64,000 nt of DNA from Panax quinquefolius (lineage: Eukaryota; Streptophyta; Magnoliopsida; Apiales; Araliaceae): assembly GCA_020205615.1 (NCBI GenBank), contig CM035153.1:75502692-75566691 (forward strand), in the 5' to 3' direction. Position numbers and translations under genes: made by a program. The notes beneath the pieces were generated by a model. The model saw nothing but the letters and a program-made list of their open reading frames with translations, was not told where the DNA came from and ran no database searches. Shown here piece after piece: positions 43,385 to 54,622 of the stretch (position 1 is the stretch's first letter; the number at the start of each line of letters is the position of its first letter).

Positions 43385-44790
43385 AAATTTCGTCCTCGAA
43401 ATTGACGTGCGTACACAGTGTTTGAAAAGGTGAGGATGCCTCGCTTTCTTTTCCGTTTCCAATTCCCGTGTCATTTCCTCTATAGCATGATTCCTCCTCA
43501 AAACTTTAACTTGTGGTATGACCTTTCTTGGCGTAGGACGTGCTCCTTCCTATCCAAGATCTTGACGGTACCTCCTCATACGTTAAGTCTTGGCTATCTC
43601 GTCCCGTTCTAACTCTATAACGTGGTTCGGGTCTTTCACATATTTACTGAAATACGGATATGTGAAACACATTATGAACACGAGACATACTCGGAGGTAA
43701 CACGAGTCTATAGGCTACATTTCCTACTCGGTCAAGAATTTGAAATGGACCAATAAATCGTGGATTGAGCTTTCCTCTCTTCCCAAATCTTGTAACTCCC
43801 TTCCACGGAGCAACTCGCAACAATACATGATCCCCTACACTAAATTCCACGTCCTTTCGATGAAGATCCGCATAACTCTTTTGTCGATCTTGTGCCGTTT
43901 GTATACGTTGTTGAATCATTTGGATCTTTTCCGTAGTCATACGTACCAACTCGGGTCCCAACAGTGTTGCTTCACCCACCTCGTCCCAACATACTGGGGA
44001 GCGACACTTTCGCCCATATAATGCTTCAAATGGAGCCACACCTATACTTGCACGATAAGCTGTTGTTGTAGGAGAATTCCACCAATGGTAAATACTTATC
44101 CCAACCGCCTTTGAAGTCTAGGACACGAGTCTTAATAAATCTTCAAGAGTTTGAATAGTCCTTTTCGATTGTCCGTCCGTTTGAGGATGGTATCTTAATC
44201 AATCGTAGATCCGTGCCCATAGCTTTTTGCAAGCTAACCCAAAATCTTGAAGTGAATCTTGGGTCACGATCCAAACTATGGATACGGGCATGCCATGCAA
44301 CCTCACAATCTCATTCACGTCACATACTAGCAAGGCGTTCAAGTGAATAAGTCTCCGTGTCGGCAAGAAATGAGCGGACTTGGTTAATCTATCAACAATA
44401 ACCCAAATAGCATTGATGCCCGAGAAAGCCGTAGGAAGACCCGTGTGAAATCCATGGTAATGTGTTCCCACTTCCATTTCGGAATCTCAAGTGGTTGCAA
44501 TGGACCCTTAGGTACCGGATGCTCACTTTTACACGTTGACAAGTTAAACACATTGAGATAAACTTTGCAATCTCTCTCTTCATATTGTTCCACCAAAATG
44601 TATGTCGAAGATCACGATACATTTTAGTACTTCGAGATGGATTGCAAATGGTGTATTGTGTGCCTCCATCATAATCTTGTACTTCAAATCAGTCGTTAGG
44701 AACACAAAGTCTAGAGTGGACTCGAAGTATTCCTTCTTCATCAATTTTAAGCTTAGGAATAGCTCCTTCTTGTACTTTCTTTCTTCATCG
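43385..44790 (-). pseudogene. int: Z integrase with chromodomain-like end, frameshifted
   Basis: Pieces in order are MYRDLRHTFWWNNMKREIAK (near 44620) and CLTCQRVK (zinc domain), ITMDF in one frame and then [17 protein letters not shown] (near 44410), and HGMPVSIV (near 44285), after which the second Asp block lies in another frame. [20 protein letters not shown] (near 44020) and RFIGPFQILDRVG (near 43760) follow in an open frame of 131 codons. The C-terminal part (43640-43385) has VLDRE and ETEKKARHPHLF across frames, like a chromodomain end. The breaks are short indels, not large deletions. Confidence 0.87.
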
Positions 44791-45290
44791 CATTAGCTCG
44801 GCCTGGGTGGCTTGAGCAACCTTAACTTTTTCTATTAAAGTTGGCTCTGTCGTATACTTGACATCATCGCTTTTCGTTCCTGCATATGATCTTCTACTCA
44901 ACGCGTCAGCTACCACGTTCGCTTTTCCAGGATGGTATTGAATAGTGTGGTCGTAGTCTTTCAATAGCTCGAGCCAACGTCGCTGCCGCATGTTGAGTTC
45001 TTTTTGAGTGAAGAAATATTTAAGGCTTTTATGGTGCGAATATATCTCCACTTTCTCCCCATATAGATAGTGCCTCCATATCTTTAAGACGAAAACATTG
45101 CTTGCTAACTCTAGATCATGAGTAGGATAATTCCTCTCATACTCTTTAAGTTGTCGCGAGGCATAGGCTATGACTTTCCCACGTTGCATGAGAACACATC
45201 CTAACCCTTTGCCTGAAGCATCGTTTGTGAGATAACAAATCCATCCGAACCAGGATGGTATTGTTAGAAACAGTCTTGAAATAAGTCTCC
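44785..45290 (-). pseudogene. Z RNase H
   Basis: The open part begins [20 protein letters not shown] (near 45185) and has [19 protein letters not shown] (Glu), [14 protein letters not shown] and [10 protein letters not shown] (last Asp). The place of the second Asp reads His (family: Y-T/S-D-H-K). The upstream [10 protein letters not shown] block lies in a shifted frame near 45210. Confidence 0.87.
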
Positions 45291-46110
45291 TCTTAAGCTC
45301 TTGGAAACTCTTCTCGCATTCTTCACTCCAAACGAATTTTGTATCCTTCCGAGTTAGCTGAGTTATTCCACGAATCTCCGATAATAACCAGCTAAGCCCA
45401 AAAAGCTACGTACTTGATCCATCGAAGCTTGGTTGCTCCCAACTTTGTATTGCTTCAATCTTCACGGGATCAACAGATACTCCATGTTTCGACACCACGT
45501 GCCCAAGGAATGCTACTTCCTCAAGCGAACTCGCATTTCTTTAATTTGTCATATAGTTTGTTTTCACGAAGCCTTTGGAGTACCAACTTCAAAATGGTGC
45601 TCATGATCTTCACGACTTTTGGAATATATAAGGATGTCATCAATAAAGACAACAACGAAACCGATCCAAATATTCCTTGAATACTTCAGTTCATCATATC
45701 CATGAAAGCCAGCAGGAGCATTAGTCAATCCGAAAGACATGACTAAGAATTCATAATGCCCATCTGAGTTACGGCGGCGCTTTTGGAATATCCTCGCCTA
45801 ATCTTCAAATTGATGATATCCGAACGAAGATCGATTTTTGAAAAGAATTGTGCCCCTTGCAATCGGTCAAACAAGTCATCAATACGAGGTAGAGGATACC
45901 TATTCTTGATGGTGACATGGTTCAATTCCCGATAGTCGATACAAAGTCGCATACTCCGTCTTTCTTCTTTACAAATAAAACAGGAGCACCCCAGGAGATG
46001 TACTAGGACGAGATGAAACCGATGTCCAACAATTCACATGGTTGGACCTTTAACTCCCCTGAAGTTCAATAGGAGCCATTCGATATGGGGTTTTAGAAAT
46101 GGGCTTTGTA
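45291..46110 (-). pseudogene. Z reverse transcriptase, frameshifted
   Basis: [20 protein letters not shown] and [20 protein letters not shown] (near 45950-45835) mark fingers and palm. The catalytic VFIDDIL lies near 45640 in another frame. The LSFGLTNAPAGFH-like block (near 45720) and the C-terminal blocks (near 45400) are in shifted frames. At least four indels. Confidence 0.87.
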
Positions 46111-46144
46111 CCAGTTCAAGATCAATAAAGAATTCAACTTCACG

Positions 46145-46700
46145 TTACGGGGGTAGGCAAGGAAGTTCTTGAGAAATCGTCGGAAAGTCAATAACAACGG
46201 GAATATTATTCAAATTTGGCGTGTCTTTATTCAAATCCATAACATGGGCTAAGAAAGCTTGACATCCGTTTTTCAATAAGCGAATAGCTTTATGATTAGA
46301 TATGACGGTGATTGATTTTAATGGTTTAGTTGCTTGAATTAAATACAATGATTGGTAAGGAATATGAAAACTAACAACCTTACGAAAAAAATCAATTTTG
46401 GCATGATGAGTAGTTAACCAATCAATCCCTAAAATCACATCAAAAGCAAGTATCTTTAAAGAGATAAGGTCACGGGTAAGGTAATGGTGCCAACTTGAAT
46501 CAAACAAGATTTATAAATAGTGGATGTGATGAAAGTTTCTCTAACGGAGTTTCCACGAGATAGGTCAAAGTCTAATTTCTCCGGTCAAGTTTAAGCGTTG
46601 AGCACAAGCAGGAGAGATAAATGAATGGGTAGCACCAGTATCAAGTAAGGTATAAACTTCGCAAGAATTTATAAATAGCTTACCGTGATCACCTCGTTTG
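46145..46700 (-). pseudogene. Z protease
   Basis: The active site LLDTGATHSF (near 46640) is intact. The second block FDVILGIDWLTTHHAKIDF (near 46440) is intact too. Frames shift between them near 46520-46560. The open part ends PVVIDFP, the linker towards RT. Confidence 0.82.
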
Positions 46701-46789
46701 GGTTCCTCGCATTTTGACCGATCACAACTAACGCTCTTCCGGAATCGTTGACTTTGACTTTTCTGGGGACGATCTTTTGAGTCACCGTC

Positions 46790-47909
46790 CCCATTGAACT
46801 AGGTTTTCACTTCTGCATACTGATCTCGAAAGCGATATGTCCTTCCTTTCCACAATTATAGCATACCTTGAATCTGTTGTGGACGGTTTGGACCGATATG
46901 TCCCTCTTTCCGTATTTATAGCATATGGCCGGTGGTCGTTCTCCTCCCTTAGAACCGATTCTTCTTAAGACCGCTTGCGTCTTCATATAATTAGTCGTTA
47001 AAATCTCCTCTTTTAAAATCTCCTCCCGACTCGCTTCTTCTATTTTCATGGCCATGATTACCACCAGAGTGTTTACCATTTTGTCCGTCTATTTCTTTCT
47101 CCATTTGGTTATCATTATTACATTGTTGCTATCTGCACGATCCTGGTTGTGGTCCCTCGGTTGACCAAGTACTAAGTTATCTCGCTCTAATAATTGAGCC
47201 ACATTTACAACATCTAAATAGAGAAAGTTTATGAGAAATGAGATCTTGACGTATCTTTGGGTTTCAAACCTCTAAGAAACATCCGCGTCATCGTTCCTCA
47301 TTCTCCACCAAATGAGGTGCAAACTCGGATAACTCTGTAAACTTTGCCTCGTCTTGAGACACCGTCATGTTGTTTTGCTCTAATCGATGAACTCCACTTC
47401 CTTCATATGATGAACACTTTCGGGAAAGTATTTGTCATTAAATAGTTCTGAAACGTTTCCCAAGACATCTTTGAGTGCGGGTTGGATGGAGTGCTTCCGA
47501 GACTCCCACCGATGAGTCTCGCTTCGCCACGGAACATAAAGGTGGCGAATGGAACCTTCTGTTCCTCCGTGCATCCCAAGACATCGAATATCTTGGTAAT
47601 TTGTTTGACCCATGTTTCCGCCGTGATCGGATCTTGGTTTCCCTTAAATTCTGGTGGTCCCAACTCTTTGAACTGCTTGCATTTGTGACAACCCGTGAAT
47701 TGCTATCATTTCCTCCGATATTTTGAACACGAGTCTCCTCGTGCGATTTTGCATGAACTGCAAAAAGCTTCTAAACATCCCTCGTTCATCATCTTTCGGT
47801 GGTGTTGTTCACGGGAGGAACATTGCCACGACTGTTGCACGTTCTCCTCGTTGGTGAGTCTGAGCGTCTCCATGGTCTCATTTTCATTGTTAATATTCTC
47901 GATCGACAT
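46790..47909 (-). pseudogene. gag: Z gag, frameshifted
   Basis: The most likely start is ATG at 47909-47907 (MSIENINNENETMETLRL), about 170 bp after the PBS. The capsid block is MGPPEFKGNQDPITAETWVK (near 47660), with EEQKVPFATFMFRGEA. The C-terminal part has CYKYGKRD and CYNCGKEGHIAFEI (near 46910-46830), so the first knuckle has lost Cys to Tyr and the second its last Cys. No pre-gag ORF is present, unlike X and Y. Confidence 0.8.
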
Positions 47910-48077
47910 TCTCAAATCTTGTATAAAACAAGGGTTAATTAAGGAAATCAATATATCACATAATATCCTTATATCTTGACCAACTAAAAATAAGCTTAGG
48001 TAGGACACACTAGCGAAGGATTTACTCGTCTCTCCCTCCTAGTTCTATTCCCCATCTCATTGGAGATCATATCCTAA

Positions 48078-48088
48078 GCTCGATACCA
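48078..48088 (-). promoter_or_regulatory. Primer binding site, tRNA-iMet type (Z)
   Basis: On the minus strand TGGTATCGAGC, two bases after the LTR end. It lacks one A of the usual TGGTATCAGAGC. Confidence 0.8.
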
Positions 48089-48090
48089 AC

Positions 48091-50788
48091 TGTGGCGCCC
48101 CAAAATAGGTATACATCACCTATTACGAGTTGTCAATACATGAATGCGAAACAACTATAACTTTATTATTACAAAAGTAAAGCGTGAGTTTGAATACAAA
48201 TATTATCTTCTAGACAATATCTATACTCAAATAAATTCTCATCACATTTATTGATACATTATTTTACAAAAATGGTGAGGACTACTAAACAATCCTTTCT
48301 AAAACCTTCATTCCATACCCAGAGACTACGTACTCGCTATATTCTCGCCTCACGAGAAGAAAAATGGAACAAAAAGGAAAAGGGTGAGCTCAACTAGCCC
48401 GATAAAGAATATTATGACTAAGATAATATACAACAAATTACCGTTAGTCTTCAACGAGGAAAAATCTAATAGAATACAATAGACAACAAATTTTAAATCA
48501 ATATTCGCGGTGAAATAATAATTCATTAGAAGAGTTAAGTAGAGAATGCAAACTACTATCTTCTATGTATGAATTTAAAAGTTCATCATCTATCTTTTAT
48601 CCTGTAACATCAATCAATATACATCTGGAATCAAATATTCATCTTTACTCTGAGGCCAAAGATATTCATCGATTAGTCATGTTCATCTAAACACTGTTCA
48701 TCTTTTGACTACTGACCAAAGATATTCTTGAAAATCATTCATCTTTGCACTACTGAGCCAAAGATATTCAATAATATCATCATTTAAGGCGAGGATGATG
48801 AAAATATTTTTAAAAAACGAATCCATTGAAACAAAATGACAAGGATTAAGGATTAAGGATTAGTACTTTGTTTTATCCATGTTCAAAATACCTCAAAATA
48901 ATCATAGTGGTGTAAAATTCAAGAGAATGATCAAAACATGGATACAATCAAAGCTAGTATCCGAATAGATATTTTGGACAAAAGAAGAAATTTTATTTTT
49001 CTATGAATAGTCAGTATATCGTGAATAGTCCATAGTATCGTGAATAATAACTCAAACACCAAAAGATAGAAATTCCACAAAAAAAACATCTTCACGCTTC
49101 ATGAATAGTACTAAATGAATAGTAACTCGTGAATAGTAACTCATGAATAGTAACTCGTGAATAGTAACTCATGAATAGTAACCCAGACATGAAAAAGTAC
49201 CAAATTTGATAAAAGTTCCAACCAATATTTCAAAGATAATGATATTGAAGAAATAATATCATTTGAGAAGAAAATAACATCCCTTACCTCGAAAGATTAG
49301 TACTTCTAATTTGGAATCTAGGGTATAGTCTTTGAAGGGAACTTGCACCGCTAACAATACTCAAAGTATACTCACAAGAATACGCTCAATATATATCGAG
49401 AGAGAAATAGAGAGAAACTTGGGTTTACGGTGTGTTTTTCATTCTAACCTAAGCACCTATTTATAGGAAAATGCTTAGAACACCAAAGCGTAAAATTGAA
49501 TATAATATTAATATATTTTTCATATTTTCTTTTGCCCGCCTTAGACAACTGATCTCAGCCCATTTGAATCACATGTGAGGCCAACTTAGTTGCAAAAAAT
49601 GTTTTTCTCAAAATAATTAACTAAAACTCCAAAAATTAATTATTTCGGAACTTTGGAACTTCAATAATTCATAATAAATAGCCCTTTTATCAGAAAATTC
49701 AAATCTCGCGAGTTTTTATAGGAAATTCAATTCTCTACAACTTTACAGAAGAAAGTTTTTCCAAATTCCAAATAGAAATTGACCGAAATCCACAAGCGAA
49801 GCGATTTTACGAAATTTATAATCAAATTTCTATCGATAATTGTGTCCACCAACACACAAAACATGTGTTAAACATTTAATGCCACAAAAATACTCTTCCT
49901 CCTCATATACTCATATATCCCACATTCATTGTAAAAATATCATCGTTAATATATTATTAAAATAATATATTTAAATGAATTATTTTATCAGAAAAAGATA
50001 AAATATTAATTTTCAACAATTGTCACATTAAAAATTTTCTCCATCTATATCCTCATAAAATCAATATTTTCCTCATCATATAAATCAATAATTAATTATT
50101 CATAAATAATATTACGAATCACATTATTGACAACCGTGTAGTTCCCAAGATAAAGGGGCTTTCCAATAAGAATTTCTTCTTCTTGGCGGCGCCGATTAGG
50201 TGACCAAACCTCTCCTTAGATGTAACTTTCTAGACATTGCCAATAATGTTATCTAATAATAATATTCGAGATAATATGAATTATTGCTTCGATAATGAAA
50301 ATACCGTGTAATGACAATTATTGAAACAATGAAGAATATAAAATATCAACGCGACAATTATTAACTCGATAAAATATTTGAGCGATAATTCTGTAACCAT
50401 TATTGAGTAGTGCCTTCTTACGTAAGAATCAATAATTGATGCAATACCGTGTGCTACTGTGTTTTAACCACCGGTATTTTAACAATATTAACGGTAACAA
50501 CCACCGCCGTTATTTTTAAACAACTTATATTTGTCGTTTTCTTCATCCAATCGCTTTCCGTTATGGGGCCCACACATGGCTGCGCCGTCGTACTGTGCCA
50601 TTGTACGAATATTCCCCGACAGTACGAATATTCTCCGACAACAATGAATATTTTATAACCACTTGCTTATTTTGAAATATTTGCGTATTTTACCCCTAAC
50701 TATAAACATTAATCAAATCAACCCTTACTATTTCAAAATAATAAATAGAGAAAATTAAATTTCATTAATAATAAGTTGGGGTCTTACA
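48091..50788 (-). repeat. 5' LTR of Z
   Basis: On the minus strand it starts TGTAAGACCCC at 50788 and ends GGGGCGCCACA at 48091. Length 2698 bp. It is near identical to the other LTR over AT-rich stretches, with short clusters of differences. Confidence 0.95.
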
Positions 50789-50793
50789 CTCCA

Positions 50794-50852
50794 ACTGTTT
50801 ACTTAACCTATACTGTAACTTCAAGGATGAAATTCTTATTAGTGGGGGTTAA
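50794..50852 (+). promoter_or_regulatory. X integrase end and polypurine tract
   Basis: X resumes after Z with the last codons of the chromodomain-like end (stop near 50803), the ...GGATGAAATTCTTATTAG tail, and the PPT TAGTGGGGGTTAA ending at 50852. Confidence 0.8.
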
Positions 50853-51231
50853 TGTAAAACTCAAAACCCTAGTAAGACTTAGATATGTAAATTCAGTTAT
50901 ATTAATAAAATCTCTCCGTTCTGAAAGTGTTATGTGTTAGTATACACTCTGTTTAAAAAATTAGGTCAAACAAATTTTCGTCCGAAAATCGACGTACTTG
51001 ACACCTCATGCTTAAAAATTTTCTTCCAAAAATGGACTTTTAGGTATATTTGTTTTGACAAATTGCTTTGTTGTGCTTACACTGACAAAACGCTTTGCCG
51101 TGCTTGTTAGGATTTATGGAAAATCTAAGTTAGGAACCCTAGATTACAAACCTGAACCCTAGATTACAAACCCTAACCCTAATTTGTAAACCCTAACCCT
51201 AATTAGCTAGACTAAAACCTAATTTGGTTAT
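50853..51231 (+). repeat. 3' LTR start of X (truncated)
   Basis: TGTAAAACTCAAAACCCTAG onwards matches 30198-30575 closely, including the AAACCCTAACCCTAA block (51138-51225). It breaks off after AATTTGGTTAT, where the 5' LTR goes on with CCCAACACC. Confidence 0.9.
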
Positions 51232-51417
51232 TATAAGAACCCGAATTTTCAGAAAATATTAAAAATAAGAATTTAGTAAATAAAATTCTTAAAGTATGAG
51301 ATGGGTTGAAACAAGAATATATAAATGTGCTACGAGGTATGTGGTATTGTGTTACATAGGGTAATATGAGCCATGTAGTAAGTGATATTGTGTTTAATAA
51401 ATATATATCATTATTAT
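51232..51417 (+). mobile_element. LTR start fragment W
   Basis: TATAAGAACCCGAATTTTCA resembles the TGTAAGAACC start of Tekay LTRs with the second base changed. About 186 bp are present before Ogre-3 begins. It is taken as the start of another LTR inserted in the X LTR; the rest should lie to the right of Ogre-3. Confidence 0.5.
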
Positions 51418-51910
51418 TGTAGACACTCAAAATTTTCTGCACTCCTATTACTGACATAGCAGGGGGGTAGATTTGTCTTTTGGAAATAACCCTGAAAGAT
51501 AGCTTACATCCATTCCGGATACTATCGAAAGTTCATTTCCAACCCGGAACACAAATTGGGAACATCATCTCAACCCGGAACACACACCGGGAATGTCATT
51601 TCCAATCTCAAAGATATCCCCGAGATATGCAGATCAAAAGACCGACAAAAACACCGGAGAGGACAGTTCTGTCTCAGCGATAACACCGCGACGCTCAGTT
51701 CCAGTCCCAGAGATAACACTGGGAGTAGCAACCCCATCCTTGGTTATAGCCCCAAGGGATGCCATTGCAGTTCCAGCGATAACCATGGAAATGCTTGCTT
51801 CAAACACATGCAATCAGCTTCAACCCCAAACATCCTATCGAGGAACACATACCTCATACCCGGAGCTAACAACGGGCAGACAGGAACACCCACAGATGAC
51901 AGTGAGACAT

Positions 51911-52134
51911 ACAAACAAGCAGCAGTCCAATCTCAGATGTAACCCTGAGCAACGTCTGCTTTTCGCTTAAACTGGCAATAACCCCGGTGAGGAGTCGACA
52001 CGTAATCTTACTGTCTCAACAAGATGATATCGCGGCATACCAACAAGTAGTCCAATCTCAGTTGTAACCCTAAGCAACGTCTACTTTTAACTCAAACCGG
52101 CGATAACCCTAGCGAGTAATCAAATGTCATCTTG
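51911..52134. repeat. Direct duplication in Ogre-3 LTR
   Basis: Two copies about 95 bp long, offset by about 126 bp: AGCAGTCCAATCTCAG...AACGTCTGCTTTT and AGTAGTCCAATCTCAG...AACGTCTACTTTT. Differences are scattered substitutions. Confidence 0.8.
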
Positions 52135-52479
52135 TCCCTTCGACAATGGCACGTCGTCTCAACACCTCATACATACATACATCCAACAATGTCCCACAAG
52201 AACTGATGAGTGATAATCCCGAGTGACTATTACGCGTGACAGTACTTTGGATAGAATTTGAAGCTTGAAGACCATGCACATAAACCTCTCTTCTTGACTT
52301 CGTACAACCTCTAATCCATGTCATTGCGTAACTCTCAACACAAGCGGTCCGAAGAAGGTCAGATATACCTCGTTCAGATGCTCGGATTGAAGTTCTGCAA
52401 GTTCAAGCAGACATTATAGTGCATGAGTTCACGTACTACGAGACGACAGGACCCGTGAGGCTCAGATGCATCATGACCA

Positions 52480-52536
52480 GCCGCAGGTACAACTGCGGCT
52501 GCCGCAGGTGTACCTGCGGCCATCCGTCTATATATA
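52480..52536 (+). promoter_or_regulatory. Two tandem palindromes and TATA box in Ogre-3 LTR
   Basis: Two 20 bp dyads with arms GCCGCAGGT/ACCTGCGGC stand at 52480-52499 (imperfect) and 52501-52520 (arms perfect). A TATATATA box follows at 52529-52536. The GC-rich dyads stand out in AT-rich DNA. A role as transcription-factor sites is inferred. Confidence 0.5.
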
Positions 52537-52956
52537 CAAGCGTTGGGGTCAGCCGTTTGAGAGGGAGAGGGATGGAAAAAGACGAGGAAGACCTGTCCAT
52601 TTTACTCTGTATACACATCTTTTGAGTGTTTCCTCATCTTTAAACACTAGTTAGCTCACATATAGCTATCTTTTATCCCAAATTGGGGAGCTGAGTGTTT
52701 ATCCATTTAAAGTCATAGAAGTCTACTTTGGCGTACTCGTAAACCTTCTTACATTTTATAAAGCCTTCTTCTCATATAGCACACATTTGTTATATACACA
52801 TTGAGAGTCGTGTTGTATGCGTTTTCTCGGACTTTAATTGCATGGTTTTCATTTACATCGTATATATATACTTATATATGTATATATTTCATATATGGAC
52901 TAACATTATCGAGTTATGCCTCGATTGAGCCTGAACTTGATGCAGGCGTTTAATTG

Positions 52957-52959
<3 letters not shown>

Positions 52960-53005
<46 letters not shown>
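52960..53005. repeat. (TA)n left of fold-back element
   Basis: An unbroken TA run of about 46 bp directly before GGGAT at 53006. Confidence 0.9.
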
Positions 53006-53007
<2 letters not shown>

Positions 53008-54307
53008 GATCCCTTCCATGGCGGTAGGTTCTTTATGAGGCTTATGAACTTTCCTTTTGAATAGTTTATCGACTTATTAGAAGGCTGAGATTGGGATATA
53101 TTAATACCAAATAGTGAGAAGCTCTATATTTCTATTTAAATAAGAGGGGCCCACATTTTAACATATTATCGATTATAGTTAAACAAAATGAATATTTAAT
53201 ATTAAAATATTTAGTAGGTACAAGTTATGCCATTTCATTCTTCTTTTCAATTAATTGATGCTTTATCGGTTTTTAATCAAATATAAAGAGATTGCACAAA
53301 ATATTAAAATATTAAAATATTTAAAATTATTAAGTAGAATCTGAAGTTATCTTACTACTTCTTTTTTAACACATTCATGTTTTATCACTTTTAATCAAAT
53401 ATAAAGAGATTGCACAAAATTTATTTTGACTTACAAATATAATGTTAAAAATAAATATTAGTAATATAAAAATAAATATAATTATATTATAAATAAATAA
53501 ATATATAACTATAAATATTATTTTTAATATTAATATATTAAAAATAAATATAATAAATATATAATTATGCAAGATATATAATTATAGTATTAATAATTAT
53601 GCAAGATGTAATAAAGATGTAAATATTATTAATATAAAATAAATATAATTATATTACATCTTTATATAAATAATAATTATATAAATAATAATTATATAAA
53701 GATGTAATATAATTATATTTATTTTTATATTAATAATATTTACATCTTTATTACATCTTGCATAATTATTAATAATATAATTATATATCTTGCATAATTA
53801 TATATTTATTATATTTATTTTAATATATTAATATTAAAAATAATATAAATATTTATATATTTATAATATAATTATATTTATTTTTATATTACTAATATTT
53901 ATTTTTAACATTATATTTGTAAGTCAAAATAAATTTTGTGCAATCTCTCTTTATATTTGATTAAAAAGTGATACAAAACATGAATGTGTTAAAAGAGTAG
54001 GCCTGTAGATAACTCTGATCGGCTTTAATATTTTTAAATATTTTAATATTTTGTGCAATCTCTTTATATTTGATTAAAAACCGATAAAGCATCAATGCGT
54101 AGTGATAACTTGTATGCTCGTAAATATTTTAATTTTAAATATTCATTTTGTTTAACTATACCGACAATATGTTAAAATGTGGGCCCTCTTATTTAAATAG
54201 AAACCTAGAGAGCTTCTCACAAATTGGTATTAATATATCCCAATCTCACCTTTTCTAATAAGTTGATCAACTATCCAAAAGGGGTGTCAGACAGCTTCAT
54301 ATATATC

Positions 54308-54309
<2 letters not shown>
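53006..54309. mobile_element. Fold-back element / 1.3 kb inverted repeat in TA microsatellite
   Basis: The arms run from 53006 to about 53668 and from about 53692 to 54309 and are reverse complements over about 620-660 bp with scattered mismatches. The loop is a direct repeat of ATAAATAATAATTAT, centre near 53680. Both ends read GGGAT next to a TA run (mirrored). Examples are TATTAGAAGGCTGAGATTGG (53069) against its complement near 54245, and GATTGCACAAAATTTATTTT (53409) against 53930. No coding capacity. The transcript would form a very long hairpin. Superfamily unknown. Confidence 0.82.

Positions 54310-54350
<41 letters not shown>
54310..54350. repeat. (TA)n right of fold-back element
   Basis: A TA run of about 40 bp directly after ATCCC at 54309. 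More TA runs follow at 54399-54437 and 54593-54620. Confidence 0.9.
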
Positions 54351-54353
<3 letters not shown>

Positions 54354-54399
54354 GCTTGTCGGACATATCAAACGAGCCCAGATTCACATCCAAATCGTT

Positions 54400-54440
<41 letters not shown>

Positions 54441-54445
54441 TTTCG

Positions 54446-54590
54446 TCACTGGAGTTTATTTCGTGGCCTTTTACGACTTTATTTACATTCCGTCTCGCCT
54501 TTGGAGTTTACTTCGTGGAAGTTGATCGCTTTTATAGCTTTATTTACATTTTGTTCCGCCTGGAGTTTACTTCGTGGCGGTTGATCATGT
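54446..54590. repeat. Minisatellite, about 55 bp unit, three copies
   Basis: GGAGTTTA(T/C)TTCGTGG recurs at 54451, 54503 and 54562, each followed by GTTGATC-like and CTTTATTTACATT sequence. A (TA)n run stands on each side. Confidence 0.8.
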
Positions 54591-54591
54591 T

Positions 54592-54622
<31 letters not shown>

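Larger units (their letters stand above)
40674..50788 (-). mobile_element. Complete Tekay-type element Z, nested in X
   Basis: Two LTRs of about 2.7 kb (40674-43369 and 48091-50788) flank a 4.7 kb internal region coding on the minus strand. The target duplication CTCCA is at 40669-40673 and 50789-50793. Removing Z and one CTCCA restores the X integrase frame (ENNL to QLF). PBS 48078-48088, gag, protease, RT, RNase H, integrase with chromodomain-like end, and PPT at 43370-43382 are in order. Many frames are shifted by small indels. Confidence 0.95.
30198..51231 (+). mobile_element. Tekay-type chromovirus X, interrupted by Z and others
   Basis: 5' LTR 30198-35346, tRNA-iMet PBS 35351-35362, pre-gag ORF 35509, gag 36194, protease, RT, RNase H and integrase to 40673; element Z then splits it, and it resumes at 50789 with the end of integrase, the PPT and the 3' LTR start (50853-51231). 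X sits in the gag of Ogre-2. The 3' LTR is cut by LTR fragment W and Ogre-3, so its remainder and the second target-duplication half (CCAGA, 30193-30197) should lie to the right of the window. Confidence 0.92.

Noticed and set aside
51556..51970. Two overlapping frames of 125 and 128 codons in the Ogre-3 LTR
   Set aside because: They lie in LTR upstream DNA, show no family motif, and reflect a stop-poor repeated sequence (CCGGGAA/AACCCNGGA motifs).
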